From Neolewinella litorea (GTDB lineage: Bacteria; Bacteroidota; Bacteroidia; Chitinophagales; Saprospiraceae), in the NCBI RefSeq assembly GCF_004803465.1, contig NZ_SRSF01000015.1:1-32674 (forward strand): 32,674 nucleotides of DNA, given 5' to 3'. The position numbers and the translations under genes were made by a program. Below are positions 1 through 7,554 of this stretch, piece after piece; within the stretch, counting starts at the first letter, position 1; each line of letters opens with the position of its first letter. The notes below the pieces were generated by a model. That model was not told where the DNA came from and searched no databases. It was given only the letters and a program-made list of their open reading frames with translations.

Positions 1-300
1 CATCACCCACCCGGTAAAACTCCTGCTGCTACAGATCCTTGAAGACCGCTACGAACGAGCCGCCACGGTGATCGTCTCCCAGCTACCCGTAGCCAAATGG
101 CACGCTTATCTGGACGAACCGACCGTAGCAGACGCCATCCTGGATCGCCTGATACCAAAGGCTCACCGGATCGAACTCAAGGGCAAAAGCCTACGCAAAC
201 GACCGGATCACCTATCTTTATAATCCATTAACGGCGCGAGTTATCCACAGGGGGGGGCAAAGCACCGGAATGGAGGGGTCAGATAGATCGGAATACGCAG
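1..300 (+). mobile_element. IS21-family insertion sequence, right end (left part outside window)
   Basis: The window opens inside an istB gene. It is followed by about 75 bp of non-coding terminal DNA with a G-run and a ggaggggtcagatag-type motif, as is common at ends of IS21-like elements. Beyond about position 300 the sequence becomes McrC-like protein, so the element boundary is placed near 290-305. The exact terminal inverted repeat and target duplication cannot be fixed because the left end is not in the window. Confidence 0.7.
2..223 (+). CDS. istB: IstB-like ATP-binding helper of IS21 transposase (C-terminal part only)
   Basis: This is the last 73 codons of an open frame that enters from the left edge and ends at TAA 221-223. 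The translation contains [19 protein letters not shown], then [19 protein letters not shown] and [12 protein letters not shown]. These are the conserved C-terminal segment of IstB, the DnaC/AAA+-type ATPase that assists the IS21 transposase IstA. The Walker A and B motifs would lie upstream, outside the window. The gene is complete at its 3' end and shows no internal damage here, so the element may be intact. The downstream neighbour is the mcrC stub that the element seems to have interrupted. Confidence 0.88.
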   Translation: MTHPVKLLLLQILEDRYERAATVIVSQLPVAKWHAYLDEPTVADAILDRLIPKAHRIELKGKSLRKRPDHLSL

Positions 301-626
301 ACGAGCAAGATCCGAAGAAGGGCATATCGCAGAATGACCTTTACCAAATGCTTGCCTACGCTGTAAGATTTGAGGTCGATGAAATCATCCTGTTCTACCC
401 TAATACCCTCTGCCAAGGCCAGGAAGCCCAAACGGAGCTCACGATCAAGGATGCCCTCGCCGGCGGGCGGGAAATAACTATCCGGGCTTTCCAATTACCC
501 ATTATCGAAAGGGGGCTGTTGTCTGCTGACTTATGTGGTGTGACGGATCTAAGAGAACTGTTTGCAAAGACTAGGCGGGAATTGATCAGGAAGATTGAGG
601 GGATTTTGGGGCCGGTGGTAGCGTAA
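270..626 (+). pseudogene. mcrC: McrC (5-methylcytosine restriction component), C-terminal fragment
   Basis: An open frame of 118 codons. From about residue 11 the protein reads KKGISQNDLYQMLAYAVRF, followed by a strand ending in ILFYPN. This is the conserved C-terminal segment of the McrC family (PF10117-like), the subunit that gives the McrBC type IV restriction complex its nuclease. The first ten or so residues come from the IS21 end, so the ATG at 270 is not the native start. The PD-(D/E)xK nuclease core, which precedes this segment in intact McrC, is missing. The piece is therefore read as a dead 3' remnant cut off by the insertion. Whether the rest of mcrC and mcrB lie left of the element cannot be seen. 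Confidence 0.72.
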
Positions 627-1124
627 GGGGCTTGCAGCTTTAAATCTTGTATAAAATTATGATTTATCATATGTGAGGTGGCGCAAGGCTGCCAGTCGTG
701 TTACACAAGTCGACAAACTATATAAACATAACTCATCAGTTAGCTCGGAGGAGTATTTAAGAAGTTGTATCACCTGCTTTTCTACAGCGCGAGTATGCTA
801 ACCCTTTTTACAACTCCAACCGCAAACGGCCGTCGTAACTGGCCACCTAAGTCAGAATCCAAATTTCCTTGAGTATTGATGCATACTCAGTGGTGCCAAA
901 GCTTTTCCCACCTGCCAGCCACGGCCCACTAGACAAAAAAGGAGCAGGCGAGCGACGCTACTACTCGCAACGCCCATAAGCGCAACGGAGGAGGTAGAAA
1001 CTAGCAACATCATCTGCCCCCACCGCTTAAACCAAAATCTATCCATCCTACGAAAATCCGTATAAGGCGCCCGCTTGGTGCAATCCTAATTTTAAGGTGT
1101 TCTTATAACCAAACTGGAATAACC
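627..1124. other. Intergenic stretch without recognisable gene
   Basis: About 500 bp between the mcrC fragment and the SDR pseudogene. The only open frame is a 64-codon one on the minus strand without recognisable motifs. No tRNA, convincing terminator or repeat shared with the rest of the window was found. It may be decayed remains of the disrupted locus. Confidence 0.5.
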
Positions 1125-1835
1125 ATGAATACTATAGGATTTGGCAAGCAGGGGTGGACCCCCGAACGCCTGGGAAATTCAGCCGGCAAAACCTACCTCA
1201 CCACCGGAGCAAACACGGGAGCGGGCTTTGCGGCGGCGCGGATACTGCTGAGGAAGGGTGCCGCGGTGGTGATGCTGAACCGGAGCCGACAGAAATCCGA
1301 GCGGGCGATGGCGGATTTGCGGAAAGAGCTCGGCGCCAACGCCAGGGTTTCCTTTACCCGGATGGACCTGGCGGATTTTTCCTCCGTCCGGGAGGCGGCC
1401 GCAGAGGTCCTGCGGATGGTACCCCGGATCGACGCCCTGATTTGCAACGCGGCGGTGGCCTAGGTGGCGAAGCAGTCCTTTACCGTCGACGGGTTCGAGA
1501 GCCAGTTGGGCATCAACCACTATGGTCACTTTCTTCTGACCAACCTGTTGTTTGGGCGGGTGGAGGAATCCCGGGGCCGCATCGTGGTCATGTCGAGCGA
1601 GGGGTACAAGATGGGACTGAAGACTATCCAGTACGACGACATGAACTTCGACGCGAACTACCACCCGAATACGACCTACTGCCACAGCAAACTCGCCCAG
1701 ATGATGTTTGCCTACGAGTTGCAACGGCGGATCGCGGTGGCCAATCGGAAGGTGAAGGTGTACGTCTGCCACCCCGAGGCTTCCAATACTTCCCTGGTCA
1801 ACGGTTTGGGTGGCTCGAAATGCCAGTTCAAGTAG
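1125..1835 (+). pseudogene. Short-chain dehydrogenase/reductase, interrupted by an in-frame stop
   Basis: Two open frames in the same phase are separated only by TAG at 1461-1463. Together they form one SDR protein. The first part has the Rossmann motif TGANTGAG and ends in a CNAA segment like the NNAG motif. The second part continues with FTVDGFESQLGINHYGHF and carries the catalytic YxxxK pair (YCHSK). The arrangement matches the retinol dehydrogenase-like classical SDRs of bacteria. The last recognisable piece (HPEASNTSLV) is followed by sequence that no longer resembles the usual C-terminal third, and the frame ends at 1835, so the gene is damaged in at least two places. Without read-through the first 112 residues would lack the active site. 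Confidence 0.8.
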
Positions 1836-2122
1836 ACCACCGAGGGAGTTATTCGAAAACTGGACTACTTCCCCCAGCACCGTGGCGAAATACTAGGAAG
1901 GCGACCAACTTCTTGCACGATTCTGCAGTGCATGGTATGGAGCACTCAAACTGGAGTTGTCAGAAAGCGTGATGTCGTTTTTTAAGATTTTTGCCAAACA
2001 GCCCTTAAAACCCAACTGAATGGTTGCGCGAAATCTTGGAAAAATATAAATTAGTTGCGCTTAAGTAGTGCTGCTGCGACAGCCATGCAGATACACAACA
2101 AATAAACCAATCGTCAGGACCA

Positions 2123-2836
2123 ATGAGTAATGCAGAGGTGTTTATCGATATTTACAATAAGATCGATAACCTACTTCGGAAATCGGGCCAATATGATGCC
2201 GATGATTCTTTTACCAGGAAAGTAAAGCAAAGCAAGAACGCTGTCGTACGACGGTATCGTGGCCGGTTGATTTCCATGGGCGAATTGCGAAACGCTATCG
2301 TCCACAATCCAAAGATAGATGGGAAGCCGATTGCGGACCCTCATGATGCTACCGTCAGGGAGATCGAAAAGATATACAACCAGCTGTCAAATCCAAAAAA
2401 GGTTATACCGACCTTTCAGTTCGATGTGTTAGGAGCCCGAAAAGACGAATATATCAATGACATTTTGATCGAAATGAAGCGTTGGTCTTTCTCACAATTT
2501 CCAGTACTCGATGAAAATGGGAGCGTTATTGAATTAATCAATACTAACACCATCGCCAGGTGGCTGTCAAGTCAAGTAGAGGACAACGGAACAGTAATTA
2601 TTGATGAAGTAAAAGTGGAGGATTTTTTATCTGAGATAGAAAGTCCAAAGAACTACGAATTCATTTCAAGGGATACGTCTGTTTTTGAGGCATATGAAAT
2701 ATTTACCACACATGTCGAGAAAAGCAACAGGCGGCTGGACGTTCTTTTCATCACCCAATCAGGGAAGCCAACAGAAACGTTGTTAGGGCTAGCTACCATC
2801 GAAGACGTAGCCTCTGAGGTCATATCTGCTTCTTAA
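2123..2836 (+). CDS. CBS-domain protein with HEPN-like N-terminal domain
   Basis: 237 residues, cytoplasmic, with no signal peptide or membrane segment. Residues 1-95 are helical and contain ELRNAIVHNP, which fits the R-x4-H pattern of HEPN domains. Residues about 100-235 look like a CBS pair, with SQFPVLDENG and IELINTNTIARWL in the first CBS and LLGLATIEDV in the second. CBS pairs usually bind adenosyl ligands, and HEPN domains are often RNases or nucleotide-modified partners. No substrate can be assigned. The base composition is lower in GC than the metabolic genes to the right. The neighbours are a pseudogene and a toxin-antitoxin pair, which suggests an accessory region. Confidence 0.72.
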   Translation: MSNAEVFIDIYNKIDNLLRKSGQYDADDSFTRKVKQSKNAVVRRYRGRLISMGELRNAIVHNPKIDGKPIADPHDATVREIEKIYNQLSNPKKVIPTFQFDVLGARKDEYINDILIEMKRWSFSQFPVLDENGSVIELINTNTIARWLSSQVEDNGTVIIDEVKVEDFLSEIESPKNYEFISRDTSVFEAYEIFTTHVEKSNRRLDVLFITQSGKPTETLLGLATIEDVASEVISAS

Positions 2837-2980
2837 GATGGAGTGGATTGATGGATTACTCGGCGAGGCCAGGTAGATTGGAAAGCGGGAGACGAGAGCG
2901 TTTTCGTGATCTTTGGAAATTTTAATTAGGTGCGCTACGAGATGTTTTTGTTGTGGGGGGAAGCTATCGTCCTACTCATA

Positions 2981-3175
2981 TGGCCAGCCGCCACCGGTCG
3001 TCGTAAAGGATAGCCAGCTGAGCTAGGATACGGTTCCAGTTTTGGTGTTCAATTCCGGCCGGCGGTACAAGACTCTCAGCTGCCACGGCCAGAAAGCCAA
3101 CGGGCAATCAGCTTTCGAGCGGTTTGCGGCTAAGGGGAGACGTACGGTAGTCATCAGCAAACAGCCTTTTTCTTG
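2981..3175. repeat. Copy A of a diverged ~200-bp sequence flanking the MNT/HEPN pair
   Basis: This stretch aligns with 3938-4137 in the same orientation. Shared blocks include gccaccggtcgtc (2990 and 3947), cagctgag, and agaaaagccaacg-like and agcggtt segments. Read on the minus strand, both copies give similar peptides ending in ILYDDRW; copy B has a stop in that frame. This suggests two decayed copies of a former coding element. I do not recognise the parent gene. The stretch also covers most of the 2837-3236 gap between genes. Confidence 0.6.
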
Positions 3176-3236
3176 TCAAAAGCGTTACCTAAAAAGCTAC
3201 CATCATCGTCAAGCGATTGGCGCACCGACATTAACC

Positions 3237-3569
3237 ATGCACACGCTGATTAGAGAAAACATTGGTCAAATTGCCGCGGCGTGTAGAAAATACGCTGTCA
3301 AAGAGCTATCCGTTTTTGGGTCAGTTCTCGAGGAAGAACGGTTTGCTGCCAGCAGTGACGTGGATGTGTATGTCGATTTCGACGAAAGCAACATAAGTCT
3401 GGAGCGGTATGCGGATTACTATTTTGCCCTGCACGCGGAGCTAGAAACTATTCTCGACAGACCCGTCGACATAACGACCAAAAGGAGCTTGAAAAATCCG
3501 TTTTTCAAGGAGGAGCTGAATAGGACGAAGCAAAGTATCTTTCAATTCTCAGAAAAGATTGATGGATAA
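3237..3569 (+). CDS. mntA: MntA-like antitoxin, minimal nucleotidyltransferase
   Basis: 110 residues from ATG 3237. An in-frame upstream extension to 3042 runs through repeat copy A and is not used, because the family begins close to this ATG. The core motif is FGSVLEEERFAASSDVDVYVDF, given here in two halves: FGSVLEEERF, then SSDVDVYVDF. This is the GSx10DxD signature of MNT-type nucleotidyltransferases. In characterised MntA/HepT pairs the MNT protein AMPylates a tyrosine of the HEPN partner and so neutralises its RNase activity. The stop codon overlaps an ATG at 3562 (ATGGATAA), the expected start of the partner, consistent with translational coupling in one operon. Confidence 0.82.
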   Translation: MHTLIRENIGQIAAACRKYAVKELSVFGSVLEEERFAASSDVDVYVDFDESNISLERYADYYFALHAELETILDRPVDITTKRSLKNPFFKEELNRTKQSIFQFSEKIDG

Positions 3570-3626
3570 CAGGATTAACAATCGCTATTTGACATTGAAA
3601 ATTCCATTGAAACGGTAGGTGAGTTC

Positions 3627-3887
3627 ATGAAGGAGGTGAATTCCTTCGATGAATATCTCAAGCACAAAATGCTTCGCAGGGCTATCGAACGGGAGATTGA
3701 AATCATCGGTGAGGCGATGAATAGAATCCTGAAAGCCTACCCGGATATCGAAATACCCGATGCAAGAAAAATAATAGCTACCCGGAATAAGATAATCCAC
3801 GGATACGACGAGGTCGATGATGTGGTAATTTATGTTATTGCTACGAAGCACCTAAAGGATTTAAGGGATAGTATCAGCAAACTTTAG
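3627..3887 (+). CDS. hepT: HepT-like HEPN toxin (DUF86), 5' end frameshifted
   Basis: The open part is 86 residues. It contains RNKIIHGY, the RX4HXY motif of HepT toxins: R and H form the RNase site and Y is the AMPylation target in studied homologues. The region RAIEREIEIIGEAMNRI is the conserved helix of DUF86. The N-terminal helix typical of the family is encoded upstream in the same frame (FDIENSIETVGEF, from 3588) but has no start codon. The natural start, ATG 3562, is in another frame (MDNRINNRY) and meets this frame at the T-run near 3588-3590. Loss of one T would explain this. Internal initiation at ATG 3627 would remove the first helix. Only the frameshift makes its activity doubtful. 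Confidence 0.78.
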   Translation: MKEVNSFDEYLKHKMLRRAIEREIEIIGEAMNRILKAYPDIEIPDARKIIATRNKIIHGYDEVDDVVIYVIATKHLKDLRDSISKL

Positions 3888-3937
3888 TCGATCCAAGGAT
3901 CATTTATGATTGGGGTTTTGGTGGTGCCCGGCTCTCA

Positions 3938-4137
3938 GGGCCAACTGCCACCGGTCGTCATACAGGATGTTCAGCTGAGTCAGGATCCCGTTTCAGTTGT
4001 GTGTAAGGGCTCCCTCCCCTTGCCGGTCGCGTAGCTATAGACGAGAAAAGCCAACGAGGATCTCTACTTTCAAGCGGTTGCACCCCTGGAGAAACCTACA
4101 CTTGTGCCAGCCGCAGGGCGGAAAGCCACCTTTCTTC
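3938..4137. repeat. Copy B of the diverged ~200-bp sequence
   Basis: This is the partner of 2981-3175, in the same orientation, directly behind hepT. Identity is patchy, so the duplication is old. Together the copies bracket the toxin-antitoxin pair. The remaining DNA up to the histidine kinase (4138-4239) contains nothing recognisable apart from a short ttcacctttggtga hairpin. Confidence 0.58.
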
Positions 4138-4239
4138 ACCTTTGGTGAGGGGCAGTGTAGGTAAATGCTTACCTTTAACTGCTTGCTCGCTCCAACACTA
4201 CCAAATCGTAAGTTTTCAACCTCTTCCTATGCTGCAGTC

Positions 4240-4283
4240 TCACAATTTTCATATTGCCTGAACTTACAATAGCAAAATTGTGA
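4240..4283 (+). promoter_or_regulatory. 17-bp inverted repeat enclosing the GTG start of the histidine kinase
   Basis: The left arm is 4240-4256 and the right arm 4267-4283, with a 10-nt loop. TCACAATTTT pairs perfectly with AAAATTGTGA; after two mismatches, ATTG/CAAT continues the stem, so 15 of 17 positions pair. The start codon GTG (4280-4282) is in the closing end of the stem. It could be an operator palindrome or an mRNA structure that hides the start. The palindrome is seen directly; its role is inferred. Confidence 0.6.
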
Positions 4284-5491
4284 TCGCAGCCGGAAAGCCA
4301 GACAACGAAGCAGCCAGGCAGGAAGCCCTGCTGGAATACCAGCTTCTGGACACATTGCCTGAAAAGGAATACGACGCCATTACAAAGTTGGCCACTCAGG
4401 TCTGTGGAGCAAAGATGTCTACGATTACCCTGGTTGACAATGACCGCCAATGGTTTAAATCCACCTACAATCTGGCAGCATCTGAATCGACCCGCACCGA
4501 GGGGTTTTGTGCGCATTGTATTCTCGATCCGCACCATCCCACAATTGTAGAAAATACCCTCAAAGACGAGCGGTTTCAGGGCAATCCCTTTACTACCGGT
4601 GAATTTGCCAATTTCCATTTTTACGCTGGTGTTCCGCTGCTATCCACTGAAGGGCTACCGGTGGGCACCCTGTGTGTTCTTGACGACCGTCCGCGTAATC
4701 TGTCGCCGGAGCAGCAAGAATCCCTGGAAGCCCTGGCCAATCAGGTGGTTCAGCTTATGGAACTGCGTAAGAAAGTCTTTCAGTACCAGGAGTCGGAGGA
4801 GCAACTGAAGCGGATCAATCAAAACCTGGAAGATTTTTCCTACATCGTATCCCACGATATAAAGTCACCCCTCAACAGCATTACGCAAATGGTGGAAGCT
4901 TTCGTGGAGGATACGGAATGTACGTGGTCCACGGAATCCCAGTCATGCCTCGACCTCATCAGAGACTCTGCTACCGGCCTGGAGCAAATGATCGACAATA
5001 TTTTAAAGTATTCGAAGGCGGTAAATTACCTTGAAAGCGACAGAAAGTTAATCGATCTCAATACCTTCCTACCCGGAATTGTGAGAAGTATTAATACTTC
5101 GCCACAGGTTCAAATCGTCATTTCCCCCGACCTGCCGTCCGTTTTTTCGTCCCCAACTGCGTTGCGGCAAATTTTTGCTAACCTGGTTTCTAACTCCATT
5201 AAGTACAACGACAAATCCGAAGGGAGGATAGCGCTCAGCTGTCGTCAAATGGGTAGCGAAGAATACAAATTTGAAGTCAGCGATAACGGAATGGGCATTC
5301 CAAAGGATAAACTGGAAAGCATCTTTGATCTGTTTTATCGGGTCAACCAAAGCAGCAGCTGTATGAAGCATAGCTCGGGAGTCGGGCTGGCCATCGTGAA
5401 AAAATTGATAAACGATCTGGGGGGCAGGATAGAAGTGGAATCGGCAGAGAATGAAGGGACGACTTTTAAGTTCTATTTGCCTTCGAGGTAA
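4280..5491 (+). CDS. Cytoplasmic GAF-domain sensor histidine kinase
   Basis: 403 residues from a GTG start. The start is chosen because family members begin a few residues before the NEAARQEALLEYQLLDTLPE segment. Residues about 20-165 form a GAF domain with the common VDNDRQWFKS and FCAHCI motifs. A short coiled linker (165-185) leads to a HisKA dimerisation domain with phospho-acceptor H192 in SHDIKSPL. The HATPase domain follows, with N box NLVSNSIKYND, DNGMGIP and GVGLAIVKK. There is no membrane segment or receiver domain, and no response regulator gene nearby, so it is an orphan soluble sensor whose ligand and partner are unknown. The start codon is embedded in an inverted repeat. Confidence 0.88.
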   Translation: MIAAGKPDNEAARQEALLEYQLLDTLPEKEYDAITKLATQVCGAKMSTITLVDNDRQWFKSTYNLAASESTRTEGFCAHCILDPHHPTIVENTLKDERFQGNPFTTGEFANFHFYAGVPLLSTEGLPVGTLCVLDDRPRNLSPEQQESLEALANQVVQLMELRKKVFQYQESEEQLKRINQNLEDFSYIVSHDIKSPLNSITQMVEAFVEDTECTWSTESQSCLDLIRDSATGLEQMIDNILKYSKAVNYLESDRKLIDLNTFLPGIVRSINTSPQVQIVISPDLPSVFSSPTALRQIFANLVSNSIKYNDKSEGRIALSCRQMGSEEYKFEVSDNGMGIPKDKLESIFDLFYRVNQSSSCMKHSSGVGLAIVKKLINDLGGRIEVESAENEGTTFKFYLPSR

Positions 5492-5572
5492 AAGCCGCTT
5501 TGCGTGGATAGGGAGTAGGGAATGGGCAGCTGGGCAGTGATGCGTCATTCCCACCAAACAGCGAAAAACCCA

Positions 5573-6247
5573 ATGACCAGCTTCAACCTCCACAAGCAAA
5601 AATTCAAGACCGCCTTCCGACAAATACTGTCAGAAGGCGACAGCTACGAAATCGGCGAGGCCGCCCTGCCCGCCTACGCCCACCCAAATCCGCTGATCGA
5701 CTGGTTGTTTTGGGAGCGGATCAGGGTGGCGTATGATTTTGCTGGAAGCCGGGAAGGGGGCCAAAATGTCCTTGATTTTGGGTGTGGGTCAGGCGTGCTG
5801 AGTTATTTGTTGGCGCAGGATGGGTGCTCGGTTACGGCGTGCGACGTGAATTTCGGGCCACTGGATGTGGTGAGGGAGAAGGTAGCCTTTCCCTCCAGCA
5901 TCGAATTCGTAGAGGGGGACATCCTTGCCGGCGGACTGAAGGAGGGTTCCTTTGACGTAATCTTTGCCCTAGATGTATTGGAGCACATCAGTGATCTCGA
6001 TCCCTACGTTGTGGAGTTTCGGAGGTTACTGAAGCCCGATGGTGTAGTTGTCGTGTCGGGACCGACGGAGAACCTGTTCTATAAAATCGGACGGAGATTA
6101 GCCGGTAACCGGTTCACGGGAGACTACCACGTCACGAATATCGCCCACGTAAAGGCAGCGTTTGAAAGGGAGATGCGGGTAACTATCCTGAAAAAGCTGC
6201 TGTTTCCCGTGGTGCTGTTTGAGGTGTTTATTGCCCGTCCGGAGTAG
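5573..6247 (+). CDS. Class I SAM-dependent methyltransferase
   Basis: 224 residues from ATG 5573. An in-frame ATG at 5522 would add 17 residues of low-complexity sequence and is judged less likely. The Rossmann-fold motifs are clear: motif I VLDFGCGSGVLSYLL binds S-adenosylmethionine, the acidic residue of motif II is in TACDVN, and FDVIFALDVLEHI is the usual post-motif strand. RRLLKPDGVVVVSGP follows as in Methyltransf_11-type enzymes. The substrate cannot be told; similar proteins act on lipids, quinones, or sugars and small molecules. It lies 81 bp after the histidine kinase in the same direction, but no functional link is evident. Confidence 0.85.
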   Translation: MTSFNLHKQKFKTAFRQILSEGDSYEIGEAALPAYAHPNPLIDWLFWERIRVAYDFAGSREGGQNVLDFGCGSGVLSYLLAQDGCSVTACDVNFGPLDVVREKVAFPSSIEFVEGDILAGGLKEGSFDVIFALDVLEHISDLDPYVVEFRRLLKPDGVVVVSGPTENLFYKIGRRLAGNRFTGDYHVTNIAHVKAAFEREMRVTILKKLLFPVVLFEVFIARPE

Positions 6248-6418
6248 AAGACAGAATGTATTTTGATATGAGGGTTGGCGCTGGCCTTCAACTTCGATCA
6301 ATCTTACCGAAACCTGGGCCACCAAGGCCCGGAAGCCTTCGCAAAAGACGACGGATAAATCTTGGCTTTTGGGATTGGGTTTTGCACCCGCGCCCCGCCG
6401 CCACAACCTTTCGTTTAT

Positions 6419-6450
6419 TTTGTTTGTTTCGATTATTGCGTTTAACTTCG
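6419..6450 (+). promoter_or_regulatory. Bacteroidetes-type promoter for the HTH/PIN operon
   Basis: TTTG at 6419-6422 and TAACTTCG at 6443-6450 are separated by 20 nt. This fits the Bacteroidetes -33 TTTG and -7 TAnnTTTG elements with one mismatch in the latter. The ATG of the antitoxin follows 19 nt downstream. Confidence 0.42.
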
Positions 6451-6454
6451 CAAT
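6435..6454. promoter_or_regulatory. Candidate autoregulatory operator, ATTGCG-N8-CGCAAT
   Basis: A perfect 6-bp inverted repeat overlaps the proposed -7 element just before the HTH gene. Antitoxins with DNA-binding domains commonly repress their own operon, so this palindrome is a reasonable binding site. The assignment is inference. Confidence 0.35.
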
Positions 6455-6469
6455 TGTACCTCCCCTACT

Positions 6470-6940
6470 ATGGCTAATCTGACCTACAGCAACGGCGATT
6501 CTTTCACCAAACCGTCCAAACAGGATCAGGAACTGGCGCTCACCTCCTATGACGCCCTTACCGAAGCGCTGAAGCAGTTGCGCACTGAATCCCCCGAGAT
6601 TGAGATCGAGGAAACCGGGGAGCGAATCACTGTGCCCCGTAGTGCCCTGGAACTGCTGCGGGACGTCTTGAAGTCACTGAGTAAGGGGCAGGCAGTCTCC
6701 GTTTTTCCGATTGCCGCAGAAATGACTACCCAGGCGGCGGCCGACTTTCTCAATTGCTCACGACCCTACCTGGTCAAGCTATTGGAGAAGGGGGAAATCC
6801 CCTTTACCAAAGTGGGAAAGCATCGCCGCATCAAGTTTGAAGACGTGCACGCCTACCGCCAGCGAATGAAACAGGAGCAGAAGCAACACCTGATCGAGAT
6901 GATGAAGGCGGACGAAGACTCCGGCTTGTATGATACATAG
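6470..6940 (+). CDS. Excisionase-family HTH protein, antitoxin of a PIN toxin
   Basis: 156 residues. The N-terminal half is variable (about 1-75). Residues about 80-130 hold an excisionase/MerR-like winged helix: MTTQAAADFLNCSRPYLVK, then GEIPFTKVGKHRRIKFEDV. The charged C-terminus (RMKQEQKQHLIEMMKADED) is the usual part that binds and neutralises a PIN partner. Its stop overlaps the start of the PIN gene by 11 bp, the typical antitoxin-first arrangement of such modules. It likely binds DNA and represses the operon, and a small palindrome lies at the promoter. It is not a phage excisionase, since no integrase is nearby. Confidence 0.82.
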   Translation: MANLTYSNGDSFTKPSKQDQELALTSYDALTEALKQLRTESPEIEIEETGERITVPRSALELLRDVLKSLSKGQAVSVFPIAAEMTTQAAADFLNCSRPYLVKLLEKGEIPFTKVGKHRRIKFEDVHAYRQRMKQEQKQHLIEMMKADEDSGLYDT

Positions 6941-7493
6941 CAAACGCTTCACCGCAGTACTGGATACCAATGTGATCTTTCCCATCGAAGTGCGGGATCT
7001 GCTATTTTGGTTTGCACACCATGACCTTTACACCCCAAAGTGGAGTCAGCACATTTTTTCGGAATGGGAAGATGTCATGCGACGTCGAGAAGTGGCTGAA
7101 GCTGAAATTGCCAAACGGTTAGCGCGAGTTGCAGCTGCGTTTCCCGATGCAATGGTCAAAAATTATGAGCCTTTGATTGATACTCTCGACCTACCCGATC
7201 AAAAAGATCGTCACGTCCTCGCCGCCGCGATCAAGGTGAACGCCAACGTAATCGTAACGAATAACTTAAAGGACTTCCCAGAGGATTATCTAAAACGGTT
7301 CGGGCTCTCGGTAAAAAGCGCAGATGAATTTCTGGCGGAAACCATCGATCTGGCACCGAATCGAGCCGTAGAAGCCTTCCGTGAACTGGTACTCTACCGT
7401 CGCAATCCCGATCAGGACGAATACGAGGTGCTACAAGCGTTGCGGCGCAACGGGCTGGTGGATACCGCGAATTATTTGCATGCCTTGTTGTAG
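6930..7493 (+). CDS. PIN-domain toxin (VapC-like ribonuclease)
   Basis: 187 residues starting at ATG 6930, inside the end of the antitoxin gene. The PIN core begins with AVLDTNVI (first metal-binding Asp, D12, and N14). It continues with an acidic residue in the FSEWEDVM helix and closes with DQKDRHVLAAAI and VIVTNNLKDFP, which supply further acidic residues. PIN toxins cleave RNA, often tRNA or mRNA, in a Mg2+-dependent manner. The C-terminal 50 residues extend beyond a minimal VapC, as in the PIN proteins that pair with excisionase-like antitoxins. No disabling change is visible, so the pair seems intact. Confidence 0.84.
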   Translation: MIHSKRFTAVLDTNVIFPIEVRDLLFWFAHHDLYTPKWSQHIFSEWEDVMRRREVAEAEIAKRLARVAAAFPDAMVKNYEPLIDTLDLPDQKDRHVLAAAIKVNANVIVTNNLKDFPEDYLKRFGLSVKSADEFLAETIDLAPNRAVEAFRELVLYRRNPDQDEYEVLQALRRNGLVDTANYLHALL

Positions 7494-7510
7494 GGCATTG
7501 TATAATTAAT

Positions 7511-7544
7511 AGGCAAGGTTTTTGGTCAGCATTTCACCTTGCCT
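7511..7544. terminator. Hairpin between convergent genes
   Basis: The 9-bp perfect stem aggcaaggt/accttgcct (7511-7519 and 7536-7544) has a 16-nt loop. It sits in the 60-bp gap between the ends of the PIN gene (+) and the beta-helix gene (-), so it may act on both strands. No long T-run follows, so intrinsic termination is not certain. Confidence 0.45.
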
Positions 7545-7554
7545 GTGGGACAAT

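Noticed and set aside
852-1046. 64-codon minus-strand frame
   Set aside because: Short, no motifs, and no start context; probably chance.
3042-3236. Upstream extension of the MntA frame
   Set aside because: It runs through repeat copy A, and MNT homologues begin at the ATG at 3237.
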